64,000 nt of DNA from Clostridium tetanomorphum. Its GTDB lineage: Bacteria > Bacillota > Clostridia > Clostridiales > Clostridiaceae. Shown here piece by piece: positions 43,792-52,013 of this stretch. Under the pieces are notes generated by a model that saw only the letters and a list, made by a program, of their open reading frames with translations, had not been told where the DNA came from and ran no database searches. Both the position numbers and the translations under genes were made by a program. The stretch covers positions 62,001 to 126,000 of the forward strand of contig NZ_JAGGKA010000009.1 in the NCBI RefSeq assembly GCF_017873215.1, in the 5' to 3' direction. How positions within the stretch are numbered: the stretch's first letter is position 1; each line of letters begins with the position of its first letter.

Positions 43792-44117
43792 ATTTTATTC
43801 CTCCATCCTAGGTTTACATTTGTAGATCTACAATTACAGTCTACATCTGTAAACTTTAACTGTCAAGTTAAAATTTGCATTTACCTATATAAAATAGTTA
43901 ATTTTATCCTGATTGTACTACAAAAAATTAAAAATAAGAGAAACATATATAGATTGGTTTTACCCAACTATGATATATTCCTCTTTTAATTAAATTTAAA
44001 CTTGACTTTTAGGATAAGTTTTCTTAATTATTCTTTATTTTTTTATTTATTACTTTAAAACTCTTTTTAAGTTCTCAAATAAATTAAAACTGTCCTCTGT
44101 AATTTATCAGCTACTAA
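43792..44117. promoter_or_regulatory. BlaI operator region and intergenic gap
   Basis: TACATTTGTA (43815-43824), TGTAGATCTACA (43821-43832) and TACATCTGTA (43842-43851) are overlapping TACA/TGTA palindromes, which is the BlaI/MecI half-site pattern. They sit just upstream of the blaI start. The remaining 260 bp toward 44117 is AT-rich; I see no gene there and no clear terminator for the SLH gene. Confidence 0.72.
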
Positions 44118-46373
44118 CTAAATTCTTCTTATATTATCTAATACTCTATATATAGCTATAGATAAATCTGTCCATGTAGCATTAGCCTTAGGTCTTATTT
44201 TATTATCTTTAACTTCTAGAATTCCTAAACCTTTTGCTATAGACATGTAACCTAAATTTTCGCTTTTTATTTCCTTTAAATCAGAGATTTTTAAAGTAAA
44301 TACGTCTTTAGACTGAGCTAATTTTTCATATCCTAAAAATTTAACTAATGTTTTTGCCATATCCTCTCTTGTAACCTTCGCATTTATATCAAACTTTCCT
44401 TCCTTATTTGGGACTATTTCATATAATACTCCTAACTGTAAATACTTATAATCAGTACTATTTTTAGCAGTGCTACTTTCAAATCTTAAATCTGCAGCAC
44501 CATTTAATAGATATGGTCTATATCCTTTAGCATTAACAAGCATCTTTATAAAATCCATTTGAGTTATTTCCTTATTTGCTTCAAAATTAACAGTATCCAT
44601 TATTCCATTATACGCAAGTATATTTAATTCCTTTTCATAGGGATTTCCTTTAATTCTTTCCATAAATTTATCTATATTTGCATCTATTTCTTCTCCCATT
44701 TCATTCAGCTCTTTTCCTGAGAAAGCATCTACTCTAATCTGGGGAGCAGAATACCTAGAAACATAATTATGCCACATATATACTAATTTCATTTCATATT
44801 CTGGTTTTTTAGAATCATCCTTATTCTTATTTATCTTCAAATAATTTAACTCAGGTTTATATTTGTTAAATAATACATTTTTAACTTCTTCCTTACCTAT
44901 CAAATTCTTAGGTTCACTAAATTTAGCCTGTTCGTTCCACTTAATTGAAAATTCACCTAGTTCTTCTTTTACAGCATCAATAGCTACAGCTATATAATCA
45001 TAATCATAATTTATACCATTAACTATTCGCAAAAAATTGAAATGATATCTTTTGTCATAAATATTTGCATCATTTATATAATCTACCTGTTTGGTATTTA
45101 TATCCTTTAGTTTTTCAGGTGCATATTTTACTATAGATTCTATAGCTTTATTATAAGCTTGTTCCCAGGTTATTTTGGCTTGACTATTTTCATCTTGTGG
45201 AGAACTTTTATATAAATTAACTATGTTTTCAGTCAAGGCATCTATAGTTATCTGACCACCATTATATCCTTTATTTTTATCTTTATCCTTCTGAAAATCC
45301 ATAGACCAGGTATTTTTAGCTCCAAATACATTATCTTTATTTTCGTTATATCTTATGTTATTAATTTCATACCCTTCTCCATATAATTGTTTTATTTCTT
45401 TCTTAGCTAATTCTATTGCTCTATCCTTACTTATTTCTTTGTCTAATGGTTTATTTATTTTTATATTATTCAAATAATCTTTCTTCTCTTTATCTGTTAA
45501 ATCTTTTTCTACTTTTTTTCCCCAATTATTACTTATAAATTCTCCACTTTTAGCATCCAGTACTGATCCATTAGCAAACTTAGCATCATAAACTAACTTA
45601 GTCTTACTGCGGTTTTCTTCATATTTATCTGTATAATCAGTATATAAAAGATCCATATTTAAATCTTTTTTCATTGTCTCTTCAGCTTTATTTGCTGAAA
45701 TTATTCCATCTACAGAAGGTACCTTTATATTATCATCCCAATTAATATGATAAGTTACTACATCCCCATTAACTCCATCTACTTCCACTGTTAATAAATT
45801 CTGATCAAATTTTACCCCATTAATATACCTTACATAATTATATCTATAAATATTATCTGATGATCTATTAATATAATTTGTATTAGATCTTACGTATTTT
45901 GTTTCTTTAAATTCCTTTGAATTAATTTTCTTTAAAAAATCCTCCGCTTTCTTTCTTCCTTCTTCTTCTGTTATTTTAGAAATATTGCTAGTTTCATCTT
46001 GTCCATATTGTCGTTTTGAAGCTCTTGTTATTTTCCCATTAGAAGCATCCACAAACACTTGCATATCGTTATTGCTATTATCTTTTTTCCAATATATCAA
46101 CCAACTAAAATTCCCCTCTTCACTGGACTGGGAAAACTCCACTGAACATTTATACTGCTTTTCATCTACATTTACATTAAAATATTCTTTTAAAGCTTTT
46201 TTAGAAATATTTTTAGCTTCTTCTTTAGAAACTTTAGCTTTCTTTTCCATTGCTGCTATATTAGTATTTGTTTTATTTGGAATTGTATTAATATCCTTTG
46301 CAAAAACTAAAGAATAATTAGTAAAAATTAATGCTACTCCTAATACTAAAGAAACTAGATTTTTGCTTTTCAT
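44118..46373 (-). CDS. secreted YcdB/YcdC-repeat protein with SLH domains
   Basis: A 751-residue exported protein. Signal peptide (KNLVSLVLGVALIFTNYSLVFA), then several YcdB/PepSY-like units recognised by repeated KEEAK-ISK-AL, DASNGKI, EVDGVNGDV, DAKSGEF and AIDAVKEEL-EFSIKWNE motifs. The C-terminal 170 residues contain three S-layer-homology units (ITQMDFIKMLVNAKGYRPYL, VTREDMAKTLVKFLGYEKLA, ATWTDLSIAIYRVLDN), which anchor proteins to cell-wall glycans. YcdB-type modules often inhibit secreted peptidases; exact role unknown. ATG 46373 has GGAGGG. Confidence 0.85.
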   Translation of the reverse strand: MKSKNLVSLVLGVALIFTNYSLVFAKDINTIPNKTNTNIAAMEKKAKVSKEEAKNISKKALKEYFNVNVDEKQYKCSVEFSQSSEEGNFSWLIYWKKDNSNNDMQVFVDASNGKITRASKRQYGQDETSNISKITEEEGRKKAEDFLKKINSKEFKETKYVRSNTNYINRSSDNIYRYNYVRYINGVKFDQNLLTVEVDGVNGDVVTYHINWDDNIKVPSVDGIISANKAEETMKKDLNMDLLYTDYTDKYEENRSKTKLVYDAKFANGSVLDAKSGEFISNNWGKKVEKDLTDKEKKDYLNNIKINKPLDKEISKDRAIELAKKEIKQLYGEGYEINNIRYNENKDNVFGAKNTWSMDFQKDKDKNKGYNGGQITIDALTENIVNLYKSSPQDENSQAKITWEQAYNKAIESIVKYAPEKLKDINTKQVDYINDANIYDKRYHFNFLRIVNGINYDYDYIAVAIDAVKEELGEFSIKWNEQAKFSEPKNLIGKEEVKNVLFNKYKPELNYLKINKNKDDSKKPEYEMKLVYMWHNYVSRYSAPQIRVDAFSGKELNEMGEEIDANIDKFMERIKGNPYEKELNILAYNGIMDTVNFEANKEITQMDFIKMLVNAKGYRPYLLNGAADLRFESSTAKNSTDYKYLQLGVLYEIVPNKEGKFDINAKVTREDMAKTLVKFLGYEKLAQSKDVFTLKISDLKEIKSENLGYMSIAKGLGILEVKDNKIRPKANATWTDLSIAIYRVLDNIRRI

Positions 46374-46532
46374 AAAACTTCCCTCCATCTTCAAATTTAA
46401 TCATCACTTATATATACGCAAAATTTGTATAATTAGTTATATTATAGTTATATATTTTTCTAATCATTATATTAGACGATCCATCCTTTAAATTCGCTTC
46501 AAAAAATTTCATAAATTTCTAATAATATAAAA

Positions 46533-46570
46533 ACTCTGTTTATACTTTAACCTAGAAATATAAACAGAGT
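46533..46570. terminator. terminator of the small SOS gene
   Basis: ACTCTGTTTATA (46533-46544) pairs perfectly with TATAAACAGAGT (46559-46570), followed on the minus strand by TTTTTATATTATT. Confidence 0.85.
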
Positions 46571-46629
46571 AATATACTTATATAAATTTTTAACTGCCAT
46601 CTATATATTCAAAATAAAACTTTACTTTA

Positions 46630-46869
46630 TTATTGAAGATTTATGTTATCAGGAAGTAATAAAAAATTTAAATTCTTAAGGGTATTTTTATAAGATATAT
46701 CATTTGCTATATCCTTAGCTTCTTTTAAGCTCCTAGCTTTAAAAGTAAAGTGTCCTCCTTCTCTATTGTAGAACCCTCCACCTATTAAATATTTTGAATT
46801 TTCATTAATATCCTTTGATTCTTTGCCATTTACATTATAGTATATTTTTATAAATAGTTTGTTATCCAT
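46630..46869 (-). CDS. SOS-controlled small protein of unknown function
   Basis: A 79-residue soluble protein (DNKLFIKIYYNVNGKESKDI, then FKARSLKEAKDIANDISYKN). It has an alpha/beta look without membrane segment. I recognise no family. GGGAGG precedes its ATG, it has its own terminator, and its promoter carries a LexA box within the spacer, so it should be strongly DNA-damage induced. It is not flanked by other SOS genes. It could be a checkpoint or modulating protein, but nothing in the sequence proves that. Confidence 0.75.
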   Translation of the reverse strand: MDNKLFIKIYYNVNGKESKDINENSKYLIGGGFYNREGGHFTFKARSLKEAKDIANDISYKNTLKNLNFLLLPDNINLQ

Positions 46870-46953
46870 AAAGTATACCTCCCAAATTTACCATTTAACC
46901 TTTGAATCTTTATAATAAATATATTAACTTTCTATATGAAATATTACATTTTT

Positions 46954-46982
46954 ATTATACAGAACATATGTTCGCGAGTCAA
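46954..46982 (-). promoter_or_regulatory. LexA-controlled promoter
   Basis: On the minus strand TTGACT (46982-46977), 17 bp and TATAAT (46959-46954) form an almost ideal promoter. The spacer contains CGAACATATGTTC (LexA box core GAACATATGTTC, 46962-46973), a perfect palindrome of the Gram-positive type. LexA binding would fully block this strong promoter. Confidence 0.88.
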
Positions 46983-47010
46983 GAAAAAGTTTATATTTAA
47001 TACTAAAATA

Positions 47011-47044
47011 AGCTTCATATGGATTAAAAAATCCATATGAAGCT
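47011..47044. terminator. terminator after the isomerase gene
   Basis: AGCTTCATATGGAT (47011-47024) and ATCCATATGAAGCT (47031-47044) form a perfect 14-bp stem, 8 nt after the isomerase stop; on the minus strand TTATTTTAG follows. Confidence 0.85.
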
Positions 47045-47051
47045 TAGAATA

Positions 47052-47858
47052 TTAATCTAATAAATAATTACTTAGTTTATTAATTCTTCTATATGCCTTT
47101 CTTAAAAATTCTTCTGGCCCCTTAATTTTATCTTCTTCTTTAGTAAAAACCTCCATGCTTATATATTTATTATAACTATCTAAAGGAAAACTCTCTTTAA
47201 TCTTTTCCCAATCTATATTTCCTTCATAAGGTATCCAATGTCTATCAGCTATTCCATCATTATCAGATATATGAGTAGTAAAAAGCCTATGACCATACAG
47301 CTTCAAAAGATCTATTTCTTTGCCTAAGCAAATAGCATTATGGGAAGAGTCAAAACAAAGTCCTAAATTAGGAGAATTTATATTAGATAAAAGATAATGA
47401 ATAAATTCTTTGTTATCCGTATTTTCTATAGCTACCTTTACATTATTTTCTTCTGCTGCTTTAGCTATTTTTTCTATACTATCTATTCCATACTTATTAG
47501 GCTGAGATAACTTAAAATCTTCTGTAACATGCATTACCATAAGTGGTATGGCAAACTCTCTACATTCTTTTATCCATTGTATATGCTTATTAACTATTTT
47601 TTCTCTTACTTCTCTATTGTCACTCCAAAACTCACTACAATTACTGAAGGGAGCATGGATATTTTCAAATTCTAATTCATAGCTACTAACTAATCTTGGT
47701 ATATCTTCTTTTTTAACAGGAAAATCTCCTTCTTCATCCTCCCACCAAATAGACACTCCTTTAAATCCAACCTTTTTTATAAGTCTTAGTCTCTCCCGAA
47801 GAGGCATAATAAATCCAAACCAAGAAAATATACCCAAATTCAATTCATCTTTTGTCAT
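47052..47858 (-). CDS. sugar phosphate isomerase/epimerase (AP endonuclease 2-like TIM barrel)
   Basis: A 268-residue xylose-isomerase-like TIM barrel. Metal-binding residues appear in IHAPF (about 75), VKVAIENTDN (Glu about 135), LGLCFDSSHN (Asp-His about 163), HISDNDG-DRHWIPYEG (about 190-205) and the final ME near 238. Substrate is unknown. It is 13 nt downstream of a dipeptidase gene, in one operon. Confidence 0.8.
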   Translation of the reverse strand: MTKDELNLGIFSWFGFIMPLRERLRLIKKVGFKGVSIWWEDEEGDFPVKKEDIPRLVSSYELEFENIHAPFSNCSEFWSDNREVREKIVNKHIQWIKECREFAIPLMVMHVTEDFKLSQPNKYGIDSIEKIAKAAEENNVKVAIENTDNKEFIHYLLSNINSPNLGLCFDSSHNAICLGKEIDLLKLYGHRLFTTHISDNDGIADRHWIPYEGNIDWEKIKESFPLDSYNKYISMEVFTKEEDKIKGPEEFLRKAYRRINKLSNYLLD

Positions 47859-47871
47859 TTATTCTCATCCT

Positions 47872-48813
47872 TTACTTTAAAGTATCTTTAATTACTCTTT
47901 CTACATTTTTATAGCATATTTTTTCTATTTCATTCTCTGAAAAATTAGCCTTATTTAGAGCAATTATTAACTTTTCCATTTGAGATATATCTTTAATTTC
48001 AACATCACAAGAAATGCCATCAAAATCTGTTCCTAAAGCAATACAATCTATACTTCCTATATTTCTAATATATTTTATATGATTTATTATATCTTCTATT
48101 CTACTAATGCTACTTTCACCTAAAAATTCATTGCAGAAATTTATCCCCATAACCCCTCCTTTCTCTGATAAAAGTTTAATCATATCATCTGTTAGATTTC
48201 TCTTATGAGGAGTAACTTCTCTTGCATTGGAATGTGATGCTACAAAAGGCTTCTTTGAATATTTAGCTACATCATAAAATCCCTTATCTGAAAGATGCGA
48301 TACATCTACTAGCATCCCCAATCTGTTCATTTCTTCTACCACCTCTATTCCCAAAGAAGTAAGCCCCTTATTTATATATTCTTCTTTACAATTTGGATAT
48401 CCTAATTCATTACCATAATTCCATGTAAGTGTTATAAGTCTTACTCCTAGTCTATAAAAATTTCTTAAATTGGAAATCTCCCCTTTTAAAGCTCCTCCTT
48501 CTTCTATAGTTAAAAATGCAGATATTTTACCATTCTTTCTATTATTACAGAATTCATCATAATTTCTAGCTAAACCTAAAATATCCTTATTCTTATCCAA
48601 TTGTAGATAAAATAAGTCTATCATTTTTAAACAAGTCTCTAAGGTATTCTCTACTTCATCTTTATCTATAAACATTGCAAAAAACTGTGCTAATGCATGT
48701 CCTTTTTCTAATTTTTCTATGTCTACAGAATAATTATTTTTCCTTAAATTTTTTTCTTCTTTACAATTTAGCAATTTATATAGTGTATCACAATGCATAT
48801 CTATTATATTCAT
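47872..48813 (-). CDS. membrane dipeptidase (peptidase M19)
   Basis: A 313-residue zinc dipeptidase of the renal-dipeptidase family. The metal ligands fit: HxD in IDMHCDTL (about 6-9), Glu in LTIEEGGAL (about 110), His in VDVSHLSDKGF and ASHSNAREV, and Asp in LGTDFDGI (about 260). It hydrolyses dipeptides, some with D-amino acids. ATG 48813 has GAGGTGATA. Neighbours are an isomerase downstream and a threonine-synthase-like gene upstream, separated from the latter by a terminator. Confidence 0.9.
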   Translation of the reverse strand: MNIIDMHCDTLYKLLNCKEEKNLRKNNYSVDIEKLEKGHALAQFFAMFIDKDEVENTLETCLKMIDLFYLQLDKNKDILGLARNYDEFCNNRKNGKISAFLTIEEGGALKGEISNLRNFYRLGVRLITLTWNYGNELGYPNCKEEYINKGLTSLGIEVVEEMNRLGMLVDVSHLSDKGFYDVAKYSKKPFVASHSNAREVTPHKRNLTDDMIKLLSEKGGVMGINFCNEFLGESSISRIEDIINHIKYIRNIGSIDCIALGTDFDGISCDVEIKDISQMEKLIIALNKANFSENEIEKICYKNVERVIKDTLK

Positions 48814-48850
48814 AAATATCACCTCTATTTAATGATATTACAGTAAATAA

Positions 48851-48883
48851 AAAAAAGAAACTCCAACTATTGTTGAGTTTCCC
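48851..48883 (-). terminator. terminator after the threonine-synthase-like gene
   Basis: AAACTCCAAC (48858-48867) pairs with GTTGAGTTT (48872-48880) with one bulge, followed on the minus strand by CTTTTTTTTATTT. Confidence 0.78.
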
Positions 48884-48898
48884 TTAAATTTGTTATTA

Positions 48899-50107
48899 TT
48901 AAAAATTATTAGCTATAAAGCTTTCTAATTCTTCTAATTTACACTGATATGACTTTAAATTGTGTTTTTCAAAAGCTGCAGTATATTTTAATCCACTTCC
49001 TGTTACTATACAAGCTACAGTATCATTGTCTTTTAAGAAGCCTTCATTTTTTAGTTTTTTAACTGCTGCTAATGGAACACAAGATTCTGGTTGTGCAAAG
49101 ATTCCTTCTTCAGCCATTTCTTTTTGTGCTAATATTATATCTTCATCTGTAACCGCTGTACAAGTTCCTTTTTTAGCCTTTATTTTTCTTAGGACTTCAT
49201 TTCCACTTGGAGGGAATGGATTTTCTATTCCATGGGCAATAGTACATGGGTTTTGTATTCTTTCTATCTTTTCTTTTCCCTTTATAAAAGCATTGTATAT
49301 AGGTGAACAGCCTGATGCTTGAGCACAAATAAATTTAGGTATTCTATCTATTAACCCTACCGCTTTAAATTCTTCAAATCCCTTCAATATTCCTCTTATA
49401 TTTCCTCCAGCACTTGTTGGCACTACCACATAATCAGGTACATTAAAATTTAATTGTTCACACATTTCAAAAGCTGCCGTTTTATAGCCTTCAACTCTAT
49501 ACGTAACATCTGAATTAATAAAATAAATTTCTCTCTTTTTTCCTATTTCTAAACTTTCATAATAAAGCTTTCCATAATCCCCTTCTACTTTTATCAAATT
49601 TGATCCATATATGGCTACTGGATTTAGTTTTTCTGCTGGTATATTACTTCCTACAAATATAAAAGTATCAACCCCTGCTCTCTTACCATAAGCTGCAACA
49701 GACACTGCCATATTTCCTGTGGATACTGCTCCTATCTTTTTATAACCTAAACTATACGCATGTTGAATTCCAAATAAAGTTCCTCTGTCTTTAAAAGACC
49801 AAGTAGGATTTTGGCTTTCATTCTTAAAATAAATTCCTTTTATACCTATCTTTTTAGCTATTTTAGGTGAAGGTACAAGAGAAGTAAAACCTTCATTTAA
49901 AGAAAGATCATTATTTATTTTATCAAAAGGGAAAAAATCTGAATATCTTTCCAATATAGTTTGAGTTAATGGACTTCCTTCCTTAATTTTCCCTTCTTTT
50001 ATCAATTCCATTTCTAAAGGCTCATTGCAATTATCACATCTTGGATTAACATGTTCTACCGAATATTCCTTTCCACAACCAGTGCATATAAGTTTAAAAT
50101 CTTTCAT
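48899..50107 (-). CDS. threonine synthase-like PLP enzyme
   Basis: A 402-residue PLP fold-type II enzyme. It begins with a four-Cys zinc-ribbon (CTGCGKEYS ... CDNCNEPL), then the PLP lysine in NPTWSFKDRGT (about 97), the phosphate loop region STGNMAVSVAAYG and SAGGNIRG. This architecture is usual for bacterial threonine synthase, which turns O-phosphohomoserine into threonine. Co-transcription with ridA suggests enamine intermediates, so a lyase for another amino acid is possible. ATG 50107 has AAGGAGG. Confidence 0.72.
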   Translation of the reverse strand: MKDFKLICTGCGKEYSVEHVNPRCDNCNEPLEMELIKEGKIKEGSPLTQTILERYSDFFPFDKINNDLSLNEGFTSLVPSPKIAKKIGIKGIYFKNESQNPTWSFKDRGTLFGIQHAYSLGYKKIGAVSTGNMAVSVAAYGKRAGVDTFIFVGSNIPAEKLNPVAIYGSNLIKVEGDYGKLYYESLEIGKKREIYFINSDVTYRVEGYKTAAFEMCEQLNFNVPDYVVVPTSAGGNIRGILKGFEEFKAVGLIDRIPKFICAQASGCSPIYNAFIKGKEKIERIQNPCTIAHGIENPFPPSGNEVLRKIKAKKGTCTAVTDEDIILAQKEMAEEGIFAQPESCVPLAAVKKLKNEGFLKDNDTVACIVTGSGLKYTAAFEKHNLKSYQCKLEELESFIANNF

Positions 50108-50137
50108 TATGTATTCCTCCTTTGTTTTATACAATTT

Positions 50138-50521
50138 TTAATCTACTACTGCTATAGCTTCTATTTCAATCATAGCATTTCTTGGAAGCTTTGATACTTG
50201 AACACAAGATCTAGCAGGCGGATTATTATTAAAATACTCCCCATATACTTTATTCATAATGCTAAAATCATTTATATCTCTCAAAAATACTGTAGTTTTT
50301 ACTACATTTTCTAAAGATACTCCTGCTTCCTCAAGAATTGCTTTTACATTTTCAAGTGCAATTCTTGTAGCATTCTCTATGTTATCATCTACTAATTCTC
50401 CTGTATTTAAGTCACTTGGAGTTCTTCCAGATAAAAATATTAAATTTCCTACTCTCACTGCATGTGAATATGGGCCTCTTGCTGGTGCGGCTTTACTACA
50501 ATTAATAATCTCCTTCTTCAT
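50138..50521 (-). CDS. ridA: RidA family enamine/imine deaminase
   Basis: A 127-residue RidA/YjgF protein: INCSKAAPARGPYSHAVRVGN, LSGRTPSDL-TGELV, ENV-AILEEAG, TVFLRDI-DF, NPPARSCVQVSKLPRNAMIEIEAIA with the catalytic Arg in PARS. It clears reactive 2-aminoacrylate-type enamines made by PLP enzymes. It is the first gene before the threonine-synthase-like gene (30 nt apart), so the pair probably works together. Confidence 0.93.
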   Translation of the reverse strand: MKKEIINCSKAAPARGPYSHAVRVGNLIFLSGRTPSDLNTGELVDDNIENATRIALENVKAILEEAGVSLENVVKTTVFLRDINDFSIMNKVYGEYFNNNPPARSCVQVSKLPRNAMIEIEAIAVVD

Positions 50522-50658
50522 TTGCTATCTCCTTTAAAATATAATTTTCTTAATTTTTATAATTTCCTTAATATTAATTCTATAAATACTTAAAAAAACC
50601 TTTTTTATAAAAAATAAAAAGACATAGATTTTAGTATCCAATGTCTTTTTATCTAGTA

Positions 50659-50997
50659 TTATTTATTGTCCTTATTGTTTTTCATTCTATTTGGTTTTGC
50701 TTTAGGTTTAATTTTAACATCATCTTTTTTATTTTTTGATTCCAATCTATCTTCATTAAATAAATCCATAAACCATAACATTAATACTACAAATACTCCT
50801 GATATAGCCATTCCTGCTGGAGTAGTATTAAAACCTGGTTTAACCATAGATGGAGTTGTTAAAAGTGCAATAGCAGCAGCAAATATAATCCATTTATTGG
50901 GTTTGAATTTTGATAACACAAAGACTTTTAAAAGATTGTAAACTATTATTACTACAAATGCAAAAGCTAATATCTTAGCAAAATATAACCAATTCAT
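50659..50997 (-). CDS. small membrane protein, unknown function
   Basis: A 112-residue protein with three predicted membrane helices (about 4-26, 36-48, 58-76) and a positively charged cytoplasmic tail (KKDDVKIKPKAKPNRMKNNK). GGAGGAACATT precedes the ATG at 50997. I do not recognise the family. It is divergent from the Lrp-type gene. Confidence 0.65.
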   Translation of the reverse strand: MNWLYFAKILAFAFVVIIVYNLLKVFVLSKFKPNKWIIFAAAIALLTTPSMVKPGFNTTPAGMAISGVFVVLMLWFMDLFNEDRLESKNKKDDVKIKPKAKPNRMKNNKDNK

Positions 50998-51124
50998 ATA
51001 ATGTTCCTCCTCTCCAAACTAGCCTTACTCTATATATTATTGTATATTTTTTTAAATATATCAACAGTAAATTAATTTATTTTGTATAATAGTTATATAC
51101 AGTAAAATTTTTAGGGGTGGTTTT

Positions 51125-51604
51125 GTGGAATTTACTAAAAGTCAACAATTAGATTCATTAGATTTAGAAATATTAAGTATATTAATCAAGGACTCTAGAA
51201 CTCCTTTTCTAGAGATAGCAAGACAATGCCATGTTAGCGGTGGTACAATACATGTAAGAATAAAAAAAATGGAAGAAATGAATATAATTAAAGGTTCTAA
51301 ACTAATAATCGATACTGCTAAAATAGGATTTGATATTTGCTGTTTTATAGGGATAAATTTAGAGAAAGCCTCTTTTCTTAGCCAAGTAGCGGAAAGTCTA
51401 GAAAAAATACCAGAAATAGTAGAACTATATTATACTACTGGTGATTATTCAATATTCCTTAAAGTAATCTGTCAAAACATATCTCATCTTCAAAAACTTT
51501 TGGCAGATAAGCTTCAAATTATTGAAGGAGTACAAAGTACTTCAACTGTAATTTGTTTGCTTCAGAAATTAGATAGAAATATTCAATTAAATGAATTATA
51601 TTAA
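51125..51604 (+). CDS. Lrp/AsnC family transcriptional regulator
   Basis: A 159-residue regulator: an N-terminal HTH (LDLEILSILIKDSRTPFLEIARQCHVSGGTIHVRIKKMEEMNIIKGS) followed by a RAM ligand domain (IDTAKIGFDICCFIGINLEK to the end). Such proteins respond to amino acids. GTG 51125 follows GGGGTGG. It is near the RidA/threonine-synthase and lysine-transporter genes; its targets are not visible from sequence. Confidence 0.9.
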   Translation: MEFTKSQQLDSLDLEILSILIKDSRTPFLEIARQCHVSGGTIHVRIKKMEEMNIIKGSKLIIDTAKIGFDICCFIGINLEKASFLSQVAESLEKIPEIVELYYTTGDYSIFLKVICQNISHLQKLLADKLQIIEGVQSTSTVICLLQKLDRNIQLNELY

Positions 51605-51713
51605 TTTTAAAAATAAAAGCTTCTATCTTTTATTCTTTTATAGTTATATTTTTTTATTTATTGGTAAAAATATAATTGTATTATAGTATTAAACTAAAAA
51701 GGAGATGTAAAGT

Positions 51714-51923
51714 ATGAGAGCTTTAGATGTAACCGCACTTGTTTTAGTTATTATAGGAGCTATAAATTGGGGACTAATTGGATTTTTTAGTTTCGATCTA
51801 GTAGCAGCTCTTTTTGGAACAATGACTGCTTTTACACGAGTTGTATATGCCCTTGTTGGTATAGCAGGGCTTTATGCTATTTCATTCTTAGGAAGAGATA
51901 GAGAAGTTGGAGAGGCTAAATAA
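51714..51923 (+). CDS. DUF378 small membrane protein
   Basis: A 69-residue protein with two or three membrane helices: LDVTALVLVIIGAINWGLIG, FFSFDLVAALFG, and RVVYALVGIAGLYAISFL. This is the YuzA/DUF378 family of unknown function. GGAGATG precedes the ATG. It stands alone, with a terminator at 51955. Confidence 0.9.
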   Translation: MRALDVTALVLVIIGAINWGLIGFFSFDLVAALFGTMTAFTRVVYALVGIAGLYAISFLGRDREVGEAK

Positions 51924-51954
51924 ATTTTAGCATAATAACAAAAATCATAATAAC

Positions 51955-51994
51955 AAAAATAGAAATGTTGATTTTTATCAACATTTCTATTTTT
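51955..51994. terminator. convergent terminator
   Basis: AAAAATAGAAATGTTGA (51955-51971) and TCAACATTTCTATTTTT (51978-51994) form a perfect 17-bp stem, between the DUF378 gene and the lysine-transporter gene. Confidence 0.9.
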
Positions 51995-52013
51995 ATTATC
52001 CAAATCACTTATT

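Noticed and set aside
48899-50107. Assigning the symbol thrC to the threonine-synthase-like gene
   Set aside because: The RidA pairing and absence of hom/thrB nearby leave the substrate uncertain, so no symbol is given.
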